Below, one piece after another: positions 43,274-52,134 of a stretch of DNA of 64,000 nucleotides. Origin of the DNA: Hymenobacter busanensis. GTDB taxonomy: Bacteria > Bacteroidota > Bacteroidia > Cytophagales > Hymenobacteraceae. Positions within the stretch are counted from its first letter, which is position 1; each line of letters starts with the position of its first letter. The notes below the pieces were generated by a model that did no database searches, was not told the DNA's origin, and saw only the letters and a program-made list of their open reading frames with translations. Both the position numbers and the translations under genes were made by a program. The stretch is taken from NCBI RefSeq assembly GCF_008727865.1, contig NZ_VTWU01000001.1, positions 1 to 64,000 of the forward strand, written 5' to 3'.

Positions 43274-43789
43274 ATGACTTCCTTGGAATTCACCGACCAA
43301 GTACAAAAGATTTCCTACTCGCTCCGGCCCGTGGCAATGAACCTCACCCGCGACGCCGACGATGCCAAAGACTTGGTGCAAGAAACCCTGCTCAAGGCCC
43401 TGCTGAACAAAGACAAGTTCAAAGCGGGGACCAACCTGAAGGCATGGCTCTACACCATCATGCGCAACACGTTTATCAACAACTACAACAAGATAACGAA
43501 GCGCAACTCCAACATCGACACCACCGAGTACTTCCAGTACTTCAACACCGACGAAAACTACATCACCCACAACGGCGCGCAGTCCGACTTTGTGGTAACC
43601 GATATCAACGAGGCCATCGGGCACCTCGGCCACGAGTACCGCACGCCGTTTATGATGTACTACATCGGCTACAAATACCAGGAAATTGCGGAGAAGCTGC
43701 AGATTCCCATTGGCACGGTTAAAAACCGCATCCACATTGCCCGCAAGGACTTGAAAGATGCGCTGAAAGTATACGCACCCGGCGCATAG
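43274..43789 (+). CDS. ECF-type RNA polymerase sigma factor
   Basis: A 171-residue sigma factor with region 2 (RDADDAKDLVQETLLKALLN, LKAWLYTIMRNTFINNYNK) and region 4 (YKYQEIAEKLQIPIGTVKNR). It is close to the short Bacteroidota ECF factors often found in carotenoid and stress loci. No anti-sigma gene is adjacent. Position between the CarH-like regulator and the carotenoid enzymes suggests it drives those promoters. Its transcript ends at a strong terminator. Confidence 0.93.
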   Translation: MTSLEFTDQVQKISYSLRPVAMNLTRDADDAKDLVQETLLKALLNKDKFKAGTNLKAWLYTIMRNTFINNYNKITKRNSNIDTTEYFQYFNTDENYITHNGAQSDFVVTDINEAIGHLGHEYRTPFMMYYIGYKYQEIAEKLQIPIGTVKNRIHIARKDLKDALKVYAPGA

Positions 43790-43822
43790 GGGGAAGGAGT
43801 ATATGCTCCGGATGCGTGCACG

Positions 43823-43870
43823 GGCCGCAAGCTGCAACCACCTCGGTGGCGTGGCTTGCGGCCTTTTTTT
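43823..43870 (+). terminator. Terminator of the ECF sigma gene
   Basis: GGCCGCAAGC (43823-43832) pairs with its complement at 43854-43863, with an inner CCACC/GGTGG stem, followed by seven T. Confidence 0.88.
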
Positions 43871-43894
43871 GTTGCGGTTGGCTATGCAGTAACT

Positions 43895-43994
43895 GTCATC
43901 CTGAGCGCAGCGAAGGACCTCCTCACGCATAAGCGACAACCGTTGCTACGACTCGTTCAGCGGTGAAAAGGTCCTTCGCTCGGCTCAGGATGAC
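43895..43994. repeat. REP-like inverted repeat (GTCATCCTGAGC type)
   Basis: Arms GTCATCCTGAGCGCAGCGAA plus GGACCT (43895-43920) and their near-perfect complement (43969-43994; 24 of 26 bases) enclose about 48 bp. Sequences beginning GTCATCCTGAGCG are known as dispersed intergenic repeats in several bacterial phyla. It lies between the sigma gene and the convergent PaaK-like gene. Confidence 0.8.
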
Positions 43995-44018
43995 GTTCCT
44001 TTACTGGCAACTGGCAAC

Positions 44019-45527
44019 TTAAGCCGCCTGAATGTACCTGAGCTTGATGCGCAGGTCGCTGTCCTTAAACGGGCCGGTGTGGTAGGGGTAGAACTCGACT
44101 TGCGGGCGGTTTTCCACGGGTATCATGCGCCACGACTCGCGGAAATCCTGGTTGACGGCCTGCAGCTCGGCAAAAAACGCGGCGCTCAGGGCTGCTTTGT
44201 CGAGGGCAACGAAGCGTTGAGCGGCCAGCAGCTCAAAGCACACGCGCAACTGCTTGTTGGCCTGGGTATCCTCGGCGGTGAAGAGCGTGAAGGAGTGGAC
44301 GCGCTCGGCTAGGCCGGGCGTGCGCATAAGGGCTTCCTGCACGTCGGGCAGCGCAATTTTGCAGCCGAAGTAAGCCACGGTCATATCGGCGCGGCCGTAG
44401 TGCAGCAGCAGCGGCAGGTCGGTATGCTTGAGGCAGAGGTCTTCGGGGCGCAGGCCGCACTCGGCCAGAATGCGCTTGAGCTCGGGGTAGCGAATGACCT
44501 GGCCGCGGTCGTGAATGTTGTAGCGGATTTTGGGCGCCAAGTACGTGGGGCGGCACAGCGTAACCAGCAGTTCGCCGGCCGCGCTTTCTTCGATAACGAA
44601 ATCGGCGGGGTTGAACTGAAATGCCACGGGCAGCGCGCCGGGGTACTTCAGCAGCTTGGCGGCCAGTTGCGGGTTCGTCATCAGGGCTTTGCGCAGCGCG
44701 ATGCTAAAATCGGTTTCGGCGGCCAGGTTCAGCTCCAGATCGGAAGCGCCCAACGAACCGTACACGCGCCGGATGCCCTTGCGCAACAAGTAGTCGCGCA
44801 TCAGCTCGCTCATGCCTTCGCCGCCGTAAATCAAGGTCACGTCGTACTGCGCCCAGTCGAGGTCGGCGGTGTCGGCCAGCAGTTTCAGAAACGGCGGGTA
44901 CCCCATGATGACGTAGCGGTGCGCGGGGCCAAAGAACTGGAGCGTGTGTTCAATTTTCGGCACGTCGGGTCCGGTCGATTTCAGCATCGACACGTCGGTA
45001 AAGGCCATCGTCACGTTCACGCCCGTGGCCCAGGGGCCCATGGCAAACGCGTTGATAACAAAGCACGGCCCCGGACCAAGCAACTGGCGCAAACCAAATT
45101 CCAGCATCCGCTTGTTGGCCTGCCGCTCGGCGCGGCTGCGCACCCAGTGCGTGGCCTGCCCGCTGCTCCCCGACGACTCGTCGACGATAACGCCTTCGGC
45201 CGGCACCCGCCCACCGAAGCACCGCTCGGCAATGGAATACGGCTTCACGTAGTTGTCTTTGTCCATCACGGGCAGTGTGCTGAGGTCGGGCACGAGGCCG
45301 TGGAAGCGGGCCGGGGCGGCCGGATGCGCGTCCAAAAACGTGCGGTAGGCCGGGGCGGTGCGGCGGGCCCGGCGGTACACGGTCCAGGCTTTGAGGCGGC
45401 CGATGTTCCAGCGCGTGGCTTCCATGCCGGGCAAGAACAGCAGCTGCATGGTGGGGTCGCTCAGTTCGAGCAGTTTGCGCCACAACTGCAGGAACTGCAC
45501 GAGGGCAAAAATGGCGGCGGATTTCAT
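44019..45527 (-). CDS. PaaK-like adenylate-forming enzyme
   Basis: A 502-residue AMP-binding enzyme of the phenylacetate-CoA ligase/LuxE-like type. It has the phosphate loop SSGSSGQATHW, the central YGGEGMS and VYGSLGASDLEL segments and the ribose motif YNIHDRGQVI. It would activate a carboxylic acid as acyl-AMP, but the acid and acceptor are unknown. Its start codon lies 2 bp after the nitroreductase stop, so the two are one operon. Position in a carotenoid locus, divergent from crtI, suggests a role in pigment tailoring or light response, which is inference. Confidence 0.85.
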   Translation of the reverse strand: MKSAAIFALVQFLQLWRKLLELSDPTMQLLFLPGMEATRWNIGRLKAWTVYRRARRTAPAYRTFLDAHPAAPARFHGLVPDLSTLPVMDKDNYVKPYSIAERCFGGRVPAEGVIVDESSGSSGQATHWVRSRAERQANKRMLEFGLRQLLGPGPCFVINAFAMGPWATGVNVTMAFTDVSMLKSTGPDVPKIEHTLQFFGPAHRYVIMGYPPFLKLLADTADLDWAQYDVTLIYGGEGMSELMRDYLLRKGIRRVYGSLGASDLELNLAAETDFSIALRKALMTNPQLAAKLLKYPGALPVAFQFNPADFVIEESAAGELLVTLCRPTYLAPKIRYNIHDRGQVIRYPELKRILAECGLRPEDLCLKHTDLPLLLHYGRADMTVAYFGCKIALPDVQEALMRTPGLAERVHSFTLFTAEDTQANKQLRVCFELLAAQRFVALDKAALSAAFFAELQAVNQDFRESWRMIPVENRPQVEFYPYHTGPFKDSDLRIKLRYIQAA

Positions 45528-45529
45528 GG

Positions 45530-46639
45530 TTACTGGAGAATGTCGTGAACGTCGAGACGGAAGCTGCGGGGAGGTTCGGCGCTGTAGCCGGTGCGCACGA
45601 GCAGCCACAGCGGGCCGTCGGCGGGGTCGAGGTTGGTGTGCTGCACGAAGGCAGCATGAGCCTGCGCGTTGGTCACCACCGAGCCGAATGGGTGGAGGTA
45701 GGCGCCGTGGCGCGTCAGCTCCAGCCACAGGCGCTGGAGCATGGCCCCGGCCTGCAGCCAGTCGGTGCGGGTGTCGAAGCGGCCGGTGAGCCAGGCCACC
45801 TGGGCGGTGCCGTTGGTGGAGCTACGGTACACGCGGCCCAAAATCTTGCGCTTCCACGCGCTCTGAAACCTCTCGCTGTGGAAAAAGAAATTGTGCATCA
45901 GTCGGCCCGGAAAGCCGAAACACTGGTTCCAAAGGCCGTCTTTGCGTGTGGCGGCCTCGGCTGGGGTAGTGCGAATCCAGCGGGCGAGTTCCTGGCGGGT
46001 AGCCGGCTCGTCGAGGTCGGTGAAGAGCGTGGCGCGATTCAAATCGAGCACGAAATCGACCGTTTCGGACTCGGCGCTGAACTCAAGTCGGTGGCCGTAT
46101 TGGGCGGCGGTAGCGGCGAGTTGGGCTTGCAGGGCAGGGGCGAGGCTGCGGCCGTCGTAGTGCAGGCGCGAGGTGCGGCGCTGCTTGATCAGTTCCCGGT
46201 CGGCCACGCCGGTGGGCGCTTGCGGCGTGAGGCGCAGCGTGGCGAAGAACTGCGGCACGGTGGTCGAGTAGTTGAGCCGCGGCTCCGGCGCGTGGTCGGC
46301 GTGCAGCGCAAAGCCGAGCGGCCCGGCGGCAATGCGCAGGCACTCGATGAACATGCCCAGCCCGATGATGGTGAAGGCCGAAGTGGGGTCGGTGTGCACG
46401 AGCAGGCGCGTGGGGTCGTAGTACAGCGCGGCTTCGGTGGCCGACAGCACCTGCAGTTTCCAGGGCTGCACGTTGTGCGGCGACGGCGCCCAGCGCGCGT
46501 AGTCGAGCAGCTGCGCCCAGCGCTGGGTAGGGGCGGCTTCGGCGGCTGGCTGCCTGGAGCCTGCGAAGACACGGCCAGGCAGCAGCGCGGCCGTAGCGCC
46601 GCCGAGCAGCAAATGGCGCAAGAAGATTCGTCGGTTCAT
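45530..46639 (-). CDS. Tat-exported nitroreductase-like (Acg-type) flavoprotein
   Basis: A 369-residue protein with a twin-arginine-like signal (MNRRIFLRHLLLGGATAAL), followed by a nitroreductase-fold domain (DYARWAPSPHNVQPWKLQVL, KQRRTSRLHYDGRSL). The N-terminal APSPHNxQPW pattern and length agree with Acg-type FMN oxidoreductases, in which the FMN site is covered by a lid. Export suggests a periplasmic, cofactor-loaded enzyme. Start at 46639 is chosen because it begins the Tat signal; ATG 46666 is possible. It is first in an operon with the PaaK-like gene. Confidence 0.82.
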   Translation of the reverse strand: MNRRIFLRHLLLGGATAALLPGRVFAGSRQPAAEAAPTQRWAQLLDYARWAPSPHNVQPWKLQVLSATEAALYYDPTRLLVHTDPTSAFTIIGLGMFIECLRIAAGPLGFALHADHAPEPRLNYSTTVPQFFATLRLTPQAPTGVADRELIKQRRTSRLHYDGRSLAPALQAQLAATAAQYGHRLEFSAESETVDFVLDLNRATLFTDLDEPATRQELARWIRTTPAEAATRKDGLWNQCFGFPGRLMHNFFFHSERFQSAWKRKILGRVYRSSTNGTAQVAWLTGRFDTRTDWLQAGAMLQRLWLELTRHGAYLHPFGSVVTNAQAHAAFVQHTNLDPADGPLWLLVRTGYSAEPPRSFRLDVHDILQ

Positions 46640-46962
46640 GGGGCAGCCGGGCGGTGATTTTTGCATCGAGTGGCCACGGCGTTGTAGTGCGCTGTGGAAA
46701 TCGATGGACAAAAGGTAGCGGGCCGCGTCAGCCAAGTCGAAACGAATCGGAACAGATTGCTGACTTTAAAAAGATGTTGGTTGTATGTGTAAATACCTGA
46801 CTAATAGATATAAATACTAAATCATTAATGACTTTTGATTCGAGCAAATGAAGCCGAAGGCGGTAATGCCCGAGCTTCTCTTGAGGTATAAGGTCGCCGC
46901 CGACTCCAAAACAAAGCCCGCCGCCCGGTTGTAGCTTGCCGCTACCTCATCCGTTTCCTCGC
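46640..46962. promoter_or_regulatory. Divergent promoter region between the Acg-like gene and crtI
   Basis: A 323-bp gap with an A/T-rich core (46755-46850) in otherwise GC-rich DNA, which should hold promoters for both operons. I see no clean TAnnTTTG match. Candidate binding sequence for the CarH-like protein or the ECF sigma factor includes the TTGTATGTGTAAATACC stretch near 46780, but no consensus is known to me for this phylum. Confidence 0.5.
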
Positions 46963-48468
46963 TTGTCGTCTACCTCCACTTCCTCCGCTTCCCAGGTTCT
47001 TGTCATTGGCGCCGGTTTTGCCGGCATTTCGGCCGCCACGGCGCTGGCCCAGCGCGGCTACCGCGTCACGGTGCTCGAAAAGCACGACGGCCCCGGCGGC
47101 CGCGCCCGCGTGTTCCGGGCCCAGGGCTTCACCTTCGACATGGGCCCGAGCTGGTACTGGATGCCCGACGTATTTGAGGAGTACTTTGCCCGCTACGGCC
47201 ACACGCCCGCCGATTTCTACGACCTCGTGCGCCTCGACCCGTCGTACCGCGTGGTGTTCGGCGAGCAGGATTTTCTGGACGTGCCCGCCACCATGGGCGA
47301 ACTGCGCCAGATGTTTGAGCAGCTGGAGCCTGGCGCGGCCGCCCGCCTCGATGAGTTTCTGCGCCAGGCGGCCTACAAATACAAGGTGGGCATGGGCAAG
47401 TTCGTGCGCAAGCCCGGCCGCTCGCTCTTGGAATTTGCCGACCCCACGCTCGTCGTCGATGCCCTGCGGCTGGACCTGCTGCAGAGCATGCACACCCACG
47501 TGCGCAAGTTTTTCAAGCACCCCAAGCTCATCGAACTGATGGAGTTTCCGGTGCTGTTCCTCGGCGCCACGCCCCAAAACACGCCCGCGCTGTATTCCAT
47601 GATGAACTACGCCGACCTAGCGCTGGGCACCTGGTACCCGCGCGGCGGTATGCACGAAATCGTGCGGGGCATGGTGCGCGTGGCCGAAGAGCAGGGCGTG
47701 CAATTCCGCTACAACCAGGAAGTCGAGCAGATTCGGGTAGAGCAGGGGAGGGCCACCGGCGTAGTCACGGCCGACGGCTTCCACACCGCCGACATTGTGG
47801 TAGCCGGGGCCGATTACCACCATGTAGAGCAGGTGCTGTTGGCGCCCGAGCACCGGCACTACTCGCCCAAGTACTGGGACACGCGCACCATGGCGCCCTC
47901 GTCGCTACTGTTCTATGTGGGGCTGAACAAACGCCTGCAGAACGTGCGCCACCACAACCTGTTCTTTGATGAAGACTTCGGCCGCCACGCCCAGGAGATT
48001 TACGAAACACCGCAGTGGCCTACGCGGCCGTTGTTCTACGCCTCGGTGCCCAGCCAAACCGACCCCACGGTGGCGCCCGACGGCCACGAAAACTTGTTCC
48101 TGCTCATTCCCACCGCTCCCGGCCTCGGCGGCGACGATGAGGCCACCCGCCAACGCTACTTCGATATGATTATGGCGCGGCTGGAGCGCCACACCGGCCA
48201 ATCGGTGCGCGACGCCGTGGTATACTGCCGCAGCTATGCCCACGCCGATTTCGTGGCCGATTACCACGCTTTCAAAGGCAATGCCTACGGGCTGGCCAAC
48301 ACGCTGCGTCAAACGGCCAACCTCAAACCCACGCTCAAAAGCCCCAAAGTCAGCAACCTGTATTTCACAGGGCAGCTCACGGTGCCGGGGCCGGGCGTGC
48401 CGCCTTCGCTCATTTCGGGGCAGGTGGTGGCGGTGGAAGTCGAAAAAGAATACCCGCTGGCGAAGTAA
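46963..48468 (+). CDS. crtI: Phytoene desaturase (CrtI-type)
   Basis: A 501-residue FAD enzyme that desaturates phytoene toward lycopene. The dinucleotide-binding motif is VIGAGFAGISAATALAQRGY with the following EKHDGPGGRA; further family signatures are FDMGPSWYWMPDVFE and the C-terminal TVPGPGVPPSLISGQVVA. Start codons in frame are TTG (46963 preferred; 46936 alternative). It is transcribed with crtB, which starts about 140 bp downstream. Confidence 0.95.
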   Translation: MSSTSTSSASQVLVIGAGFAGISAATALAQRGYRVTVLEKHDGPGGRARVFRAQGFTFDMGPSWYWMPDVFEEYFARYGHTPADFYDLVRLDPSYRVVFGEQDFLDVPATMGELRQMFEQLEPGAAARLDEFLRQAAYKYKVGMGKFVRKPGRSLLEFADPTLVVDALRLDLLQSMHTHVRKFFKHPKLIELMEFPVLFLGATPQNTPALYSMMNYADLALGTWYPRGGMHEIVRGMVRVAEEQGVQFRYNQEVEQIRVEQGRATGVVTADGFHTADIVVAGADYHHVEQVLLAPEHRHYSPKYWDTRTMAPSSLLFYVGLNKRLQNVRHHNLFFDEDFGRHAQEIYETPQWPTRPLFYASVPSQTDPTVAPDGHENLFLLIPTAPGLGGDDEATRQRYFDMIMARLERHTGQSVRDAVVYCRSYAHADFVADYHAFKGNAYGLANTLRQTANLKPTLKSPKVSNLYFTGQLTVPGPGVPPSLISGQVVAVEVEKEYPLAK

Positions 48469-48609
48469 CATCTTCCGTAGAAGCGGAAGGCATCGACCTC
48501 TCAATCATTCAACACCGGCCCATTATCTTGCAAATTGATGCGCCGGGCAAACAACCGGGACGCTTTGCGGCTTTCCAGTTACCGAACCGCAACCAACCAC
48601 ACCACGCAC

Positions 48610-49497
48610 ATGGCTGCTCTTCCACCCGTCGTCTCCTCCATGCCGCCCCCGGTGGTCGACCACGTGGCCCTGTTCAACCAGACGAGCCTGGCCTGCAGCA
48701 AGCTCATCACGCAGCGCTACAGCACCTCGTTCACGCTCGGCATTCGCACGCTCGACGAGCGGTTTCACCCCGCCATCTACGCCGTGTATGGCTTTGTGCG
48801 CTGGGCCGATGAAATTGTGGACACCTTCCACGACCGGGACCGGGCCACGCTGCTGCGCGAGTTTCGCGACGAAACCTACCGCGCCCTAGATGAGCAGTTC
48901 AGCATGAACCCGGTGCTGCATGCGTTTCAGCTGGCCGTGCACCGCTACGGCATCGACCGGGAGTTCATCGAGGCCTTTCTGCACAGCATGGCCATGGACC
49001 TGGAAGACATCGAATACGACCAGCAACTCTACAACGAGTACATCTACGGCTCGGCCGAAGTGGTGGGCCTGATGTGCCTGCGCGTGTTTTGCGAGGGCGA
49101 CGAGCAGCAGTTTGAGCAGCTGCGCGAGCCGGCGCGGCGCCTGGGCGCGGCCTTCCAGAAAATCAACTTCCTGCGCGATTTGCGCTCCGACTACGAGGAG
49201 CGCGGCCGCGTGTATTTCCCCGGTCTGAGCTACGCGCAGTTCGACGACGCGGCCAAACGCCGCATCGAAGACGACATTCGAGCCGATTTTCAGGCCGGCT
49301 ACGAAGGTATTTGCCAACTGCCGCGCACGGCCAAGCTGGGCGTGTACCTCGCCTACGTGTACTACCTCAAGCTCTTCGATACCATTCGGCAGCTGCCGGC
49401 CAGCCGCATTCTGGCCGGCCGCGTGCGCGTGCCCGACAACACCAAGCTTTTGCTGCTCGTAGGCTCGTATTTCCGCTACCGCCTACGCACCATTTGA
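48610..49497 (+). CDS. crtB: Phytoene synthase
   Basis: A 295-residue squalene/phytoene synthase that condenses two geranylgeranyl diphosphates. The two Asp-rich motifs are DEIVDTF (67-73) and NFLRDLRSDYEERGR. The product feeds CrtI. The ATG at 48610 gives MAALPPVV; ATG 48643 is possible. It follows crtI in the same operon. Confidence 0.95.
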   Translation: MAALPPVVSSMPPPVVDHVALFNQTSLACSKLITQRYSTSFTLGIRTLDERFHPAIYAVYGFVRWADEIVDTFHDRDRATLLREFRDETYRALDEQFSMNPVLHAFQLAVHRYGIDREFIEAFLHSMAMDLEDIEYDQQLYNEYIYGSAEVVGLMCLRVFCEGDEQQFEQLREPARRLGAAFQKINFLRDLRSDYEERGRVYFPGLSYAQFDDAAKRRIEDDIRADFQAGYEGICQLPRTAKLGVYLAYVYYLKLFDTIRQLPASRILAGRVRVPDNTKLLLLVGSYFRYRLRTI

Positions 49498-49580
49498 GTT
49501 GCCGATTTTCCGTTGCGCATTACCCGTTGCTCGTTCGGTTGGGAATAGCCGCACAACGGGTAACGCGCAACGGGCAACTC
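49496..49580. repeat. Long imperfect hairpin built of GTTGC/GCAAC motifs
   Basis: GAGTTGC and CCGTTGCGCATTACCCGTTG pair with CAACGGGTAACGCGCAACGG and GCAACTC, with one mismatch in the long stem and a one-sided 7-base bulge. It begins at the crtB stop codon and ends before the next gene. It could terminate or attenuate the crtI-crtB transcript, or be a dispersed repeat. Confidence 0.7.
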
Positions 49581-49597
49581 GCAACTGACCCCTGACC

Positions 49598-50128
49598 GTG
49601 AAGCTGCTGTTTCTCCTGCTCACTTTTTTCGCCGCCTTGTTTACACCGCCCGCTTCCCACCAGCCCTACGCCGTGCCGGCCCTGCGCCGCCAGTTCCACG
49701 AAGCCGCCACCGACGAAACCGCCGGCCGCCGTTTCCATCAGCTCATGAGCCAGTATACCGAGCGCGACGCCGTAGTGCTGGCCTACAAAGCTGCTTCCGA
49801 GGCCATCATGGCCAAGCACACCGGGGGCTTGTTCGACAAGATGGACCGCGTGAAAGCCGCCAGCCGGCAGTTCGACGAAGCCGTGAGCTTGGCGCCGCAG
49901 CAGCCGGAAGTGCGCTTTCTGCGCTTTTCCATCGAAAGCAACCTGCCCGGCTTCCTCGGCGCCAGCAAGCACGTGGACGAAGACCGCGCCTTTCTGGTGA
50001 AAACGGCCCTGCAACACCCCAAGTCGGGACTCGATGCCGAAGCCTTCGACGTGATGCGCGACTTTCTGATTGCCCGCAACCACGTCAGCCCCGACGAAGC
50101 CCAACTGCTCCGGCGTATTGCTCAATAA
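49598..50128 (+). CDS. Exported helical protein of unknown function in the carotenoid locus
   Basis: A 176-residue protein starting at GTG 49598, with a signal peptide (KLLFLLLTFFAALFTPPAS). The mature region is helical with a TPR-like character (KMDRVKAASRQFDEAVSLAP, EVRFLRFSIESNL). It sits between crtB and ispH on the same strand. I do not recognise the family; a link to pigment synthesis is positional only. Confidence 0.75.
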   Translation: MKLLFLLLTFFAALFTPPASHQPYAVPALRRQFHEAATDETAGRRFHQLMSQYTERDAVVLAYKAASEAIMAKHTGGLFDKMDRVKAASRQFDEAVSLAPQQPEVRFLRFSIESNLPGFLGASKHVDEDRAFLVKTALQHPKSGLDAEAFDVMRDFLIARNHVSPDEAQLLRRIAQ

Positions 50129-50327
50129 ACGGCCGCAAGCCCTGACCAACTTCGGCGCGAAGCGGCACCCGAAAGGGCGCCGCTTTGTTGTAAAGGGGTT
50201 GTCTGTCAGTAGTCAATAGGTAGGCGGCGAGGCTACTCAAACCGCTTGCCGAACCGATTGCGTACTTTCTGCCCACAGAAACTGCAGTTGCAACATTCCG
50301 CAGTGTTTCGCGGTTACCCTGCTACTT

Positions 50328-51176
50328 ATGCTGCTCAACCTCAGTGTCCGCATCGACCCACACTCCGGTTTCTGCTTTGGAGTAATCTACGCCATTCAAA
50401 TGGCCGAAGACATTCTCGACGAGCAGGGGTACCTGTATTGCCTCGGCGACATCGTGCATAACGATGAGGAAGTGGAGCGCCTCGAAAAGCGCGGGCTGCG
50501 CATCATCTGCCACGAGCGGCTGAGCCAGCTGCGCGGCGAGAAGGTGCTCATTCGGGCCCACGGCGAGCCGCCAAGCACCTACCAGATGGCGCTGGAAAAC
50601 AACCTGACGCTCATCGATGCTTCGTGCCCGGTGGTGCTCAAGCTGCAAAACCGCATCAAAACCAGCTACGACAAGCAGGAGCGCATTTTCATCTACGGCA
50701 AGCACGGCCACGCCGAGGTGCAGGGCCTGCTCGGTCAGACCCGCGGCGACGCCGTGGTGTTCGAAAACCTCGACGAGCTGCTGCGCCACGAATTGCCAGC
50801 CAACATTACGCTCTACAGCCAAACCACCAAAAGCACCGACTCGTTCTACCGCATCAAGGGCGAGCTGGAAGGCCGCGGCTACCAAGTATCGGCCAACGAT
50901 ACCATTTGCCGGCAGGTATCGAACCGCGACCAGGACCTGCGCCGCTTTGCCACCGAGTACGACCAGGTGGTGTTTGTGTCGGGCACCAAAAGCTCAAACG
51001 GCAAGGTGCTGTACCAAGCCTGCAAAGAAACCAACCCACAGACGCACTTCATTTCCAAGGTTGAGGAAATTCAGCCCGAGTGGTTTCAGGCGGGCCAGTC
51101 GGTGGGCATTTGCGGGGCCACCAGCACGCCCATGTGGCTGATGGAAAAGGTGCGCGACGCGCTCATGAGCCTGTAA
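50328..51176 (+). CDS. ispH: 4-hydroxy-3-methylbut-2-enyl diphosphate reductase
   Basis: A 282-residue iron-sulfur enzyme that completes the MEP pathway by making IPP and DMAPP. The three cluster ligands are visible: C16 (SGFCFGV), C100 (DASCPVV) and C194 (DTICRQV), with the substrate His/Glu region LIRAHGEPP. Length is standard. Placement between crtB and crtW links isoprenoid supply to pigment synthesis. Confidence 0.97.
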   Translation: MLLNLSVRIDPHSGFCFGVIYAIQMAEDILDEQGYLYCLGDIVHNDEEVERLEKRGLRIICHERLSQLRGEKVLIRAHGEPPSTYQMALENNLTLIDASCPVVLKLQNRIKTSYDKQERIFIYGKHGHAEVQGLLGQTRGDAVVFENLDELLRHELPANITLYSQTTKSTDSFYRIKGELEGRGYQVSANDTICRQVSNRDQDLRRFATEYDQVVFVSGTKSSNGKVLYQACKETNPQTHFISKVEEIQPEWFQAGQSVGICGATSTPMWLMEKVRDALMSL

Positions 51177-51268
51177 ATTTCTCCGCGACTGGCGCAACTG
51201 AAATCGTGGAAGGCCCAAGAGCCAGCCGCTACAGAGTCGTCCGTAAGGCCCAGCGCCGCTTCAGTAAC

Positions 51269-52009
51269 ATGCAGCAAATCAGTACCGCAACCGTTAGCTC
51301 TAAAGTGCGCCCCGAGCCGCTCGGCTACAAAGGCGTGGCCGTGGCTGTGGCAATTGTGGTGTGCTGGGCGGGCCTACTGACATGGCTGTTGGCTGCCTAC
51401 CGCCCCGACTGGCGCACCCCCTGGCCCTACCTGCTGGCGCTGCTGCAAACGCACCTCTACACGGGCCTGTTCATCACGGCTCACGACGCCATGCACGGCG
51501 TGGTTAGCCCCAACAAGCGGCTCAACAACGCCTTGGGTACCGTAGCTGCCGGGCTCTTTGCCTACAACTGGTTTCCGCGCCTCTTGCCGCGCCACCACGC
51601 CCACCACCGCCACGTGGCCACGCCGCATGACCCCGATTTTCACGACGGGCAGCACCCCAATTTTCTGCTGTGGCTGTTGCGCTTCGCCCGCAACTACATT
51701 ACCATCGGTCAGGTGGTGCTGATGGCCCTTACCTTCAACGTGCTCAAGCTGTTTTTTCCGACGGCTAATGTGGTGGCGTTCTGGATGCTGCCAGCCGTTT
51801 TGGCCACCATCCAGCTGTTTTATTTCGGTACCTACCTGCCGCACCGCGGCGAGCATGACGCGGCCAACCAGCACAAGTCGCGCAGCCAGGGCAAGCAGCA
51901 CTTGTGGGCTTTTGTGAGCTGCTATTTCTTCGGCTATCATTACGAGCACCACGACCAGCCCTACCTGCCGTGGTGGCGCCTGTGGCGGGCCAAAGCCGAC
52001 GGCAAGTAA
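51269..52009 (+). CDS. crtW: Beta-carotene ketolase
   Basis: A 246-residue membrane di-iron oxygenase that adds 4-keto groups to carotenoid rings. His clusters are HDAMHG, RHHAHHRHVATPHDPD and HYEHHDQPYLPWWRLW, the last being a CrtW signature. Three to four helices are predicted. With crtZ it would give hydroxylated keto-carotenoids (astaxanthin- or flexixanthin-like). The start at 51269 follows ispH by 92 bp. Confidence 0.93.
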   Translation: MQQISTATVSSKVRPEPLGYKGVAVAVAIVVCWAGLLTWLLAAYRPDWRTPWPYLLALLQTHLYTGLFITAHDAMHGVVSPNKRLNNALGTVAAGLFAYNWFPRLLPRHHAHHRHVATPHDPDFHDGQHPNFLLWLLRFARNYITIGQVVLMALTFNVLKLFFPTANVVAFWMLPAVLATIQLFYFGTYLPHRGEHDAANQHKSRSQGKQHLWAFVSCYFFGYHYEHHDQPYLPWWRLWRAKADGK

Positions 52010-52134
52010 GGCGAATGAACCTGGGCCGGGGGCCTGCAAGGGCGGTGGCAGTTGCATTCTTGCTATTTTGCTGAGCCACTCTCGGTGCAGCTTGCTGCTA
52101 ACCGCGGAGAGGCAAATCACGCCATCCGCTACCC

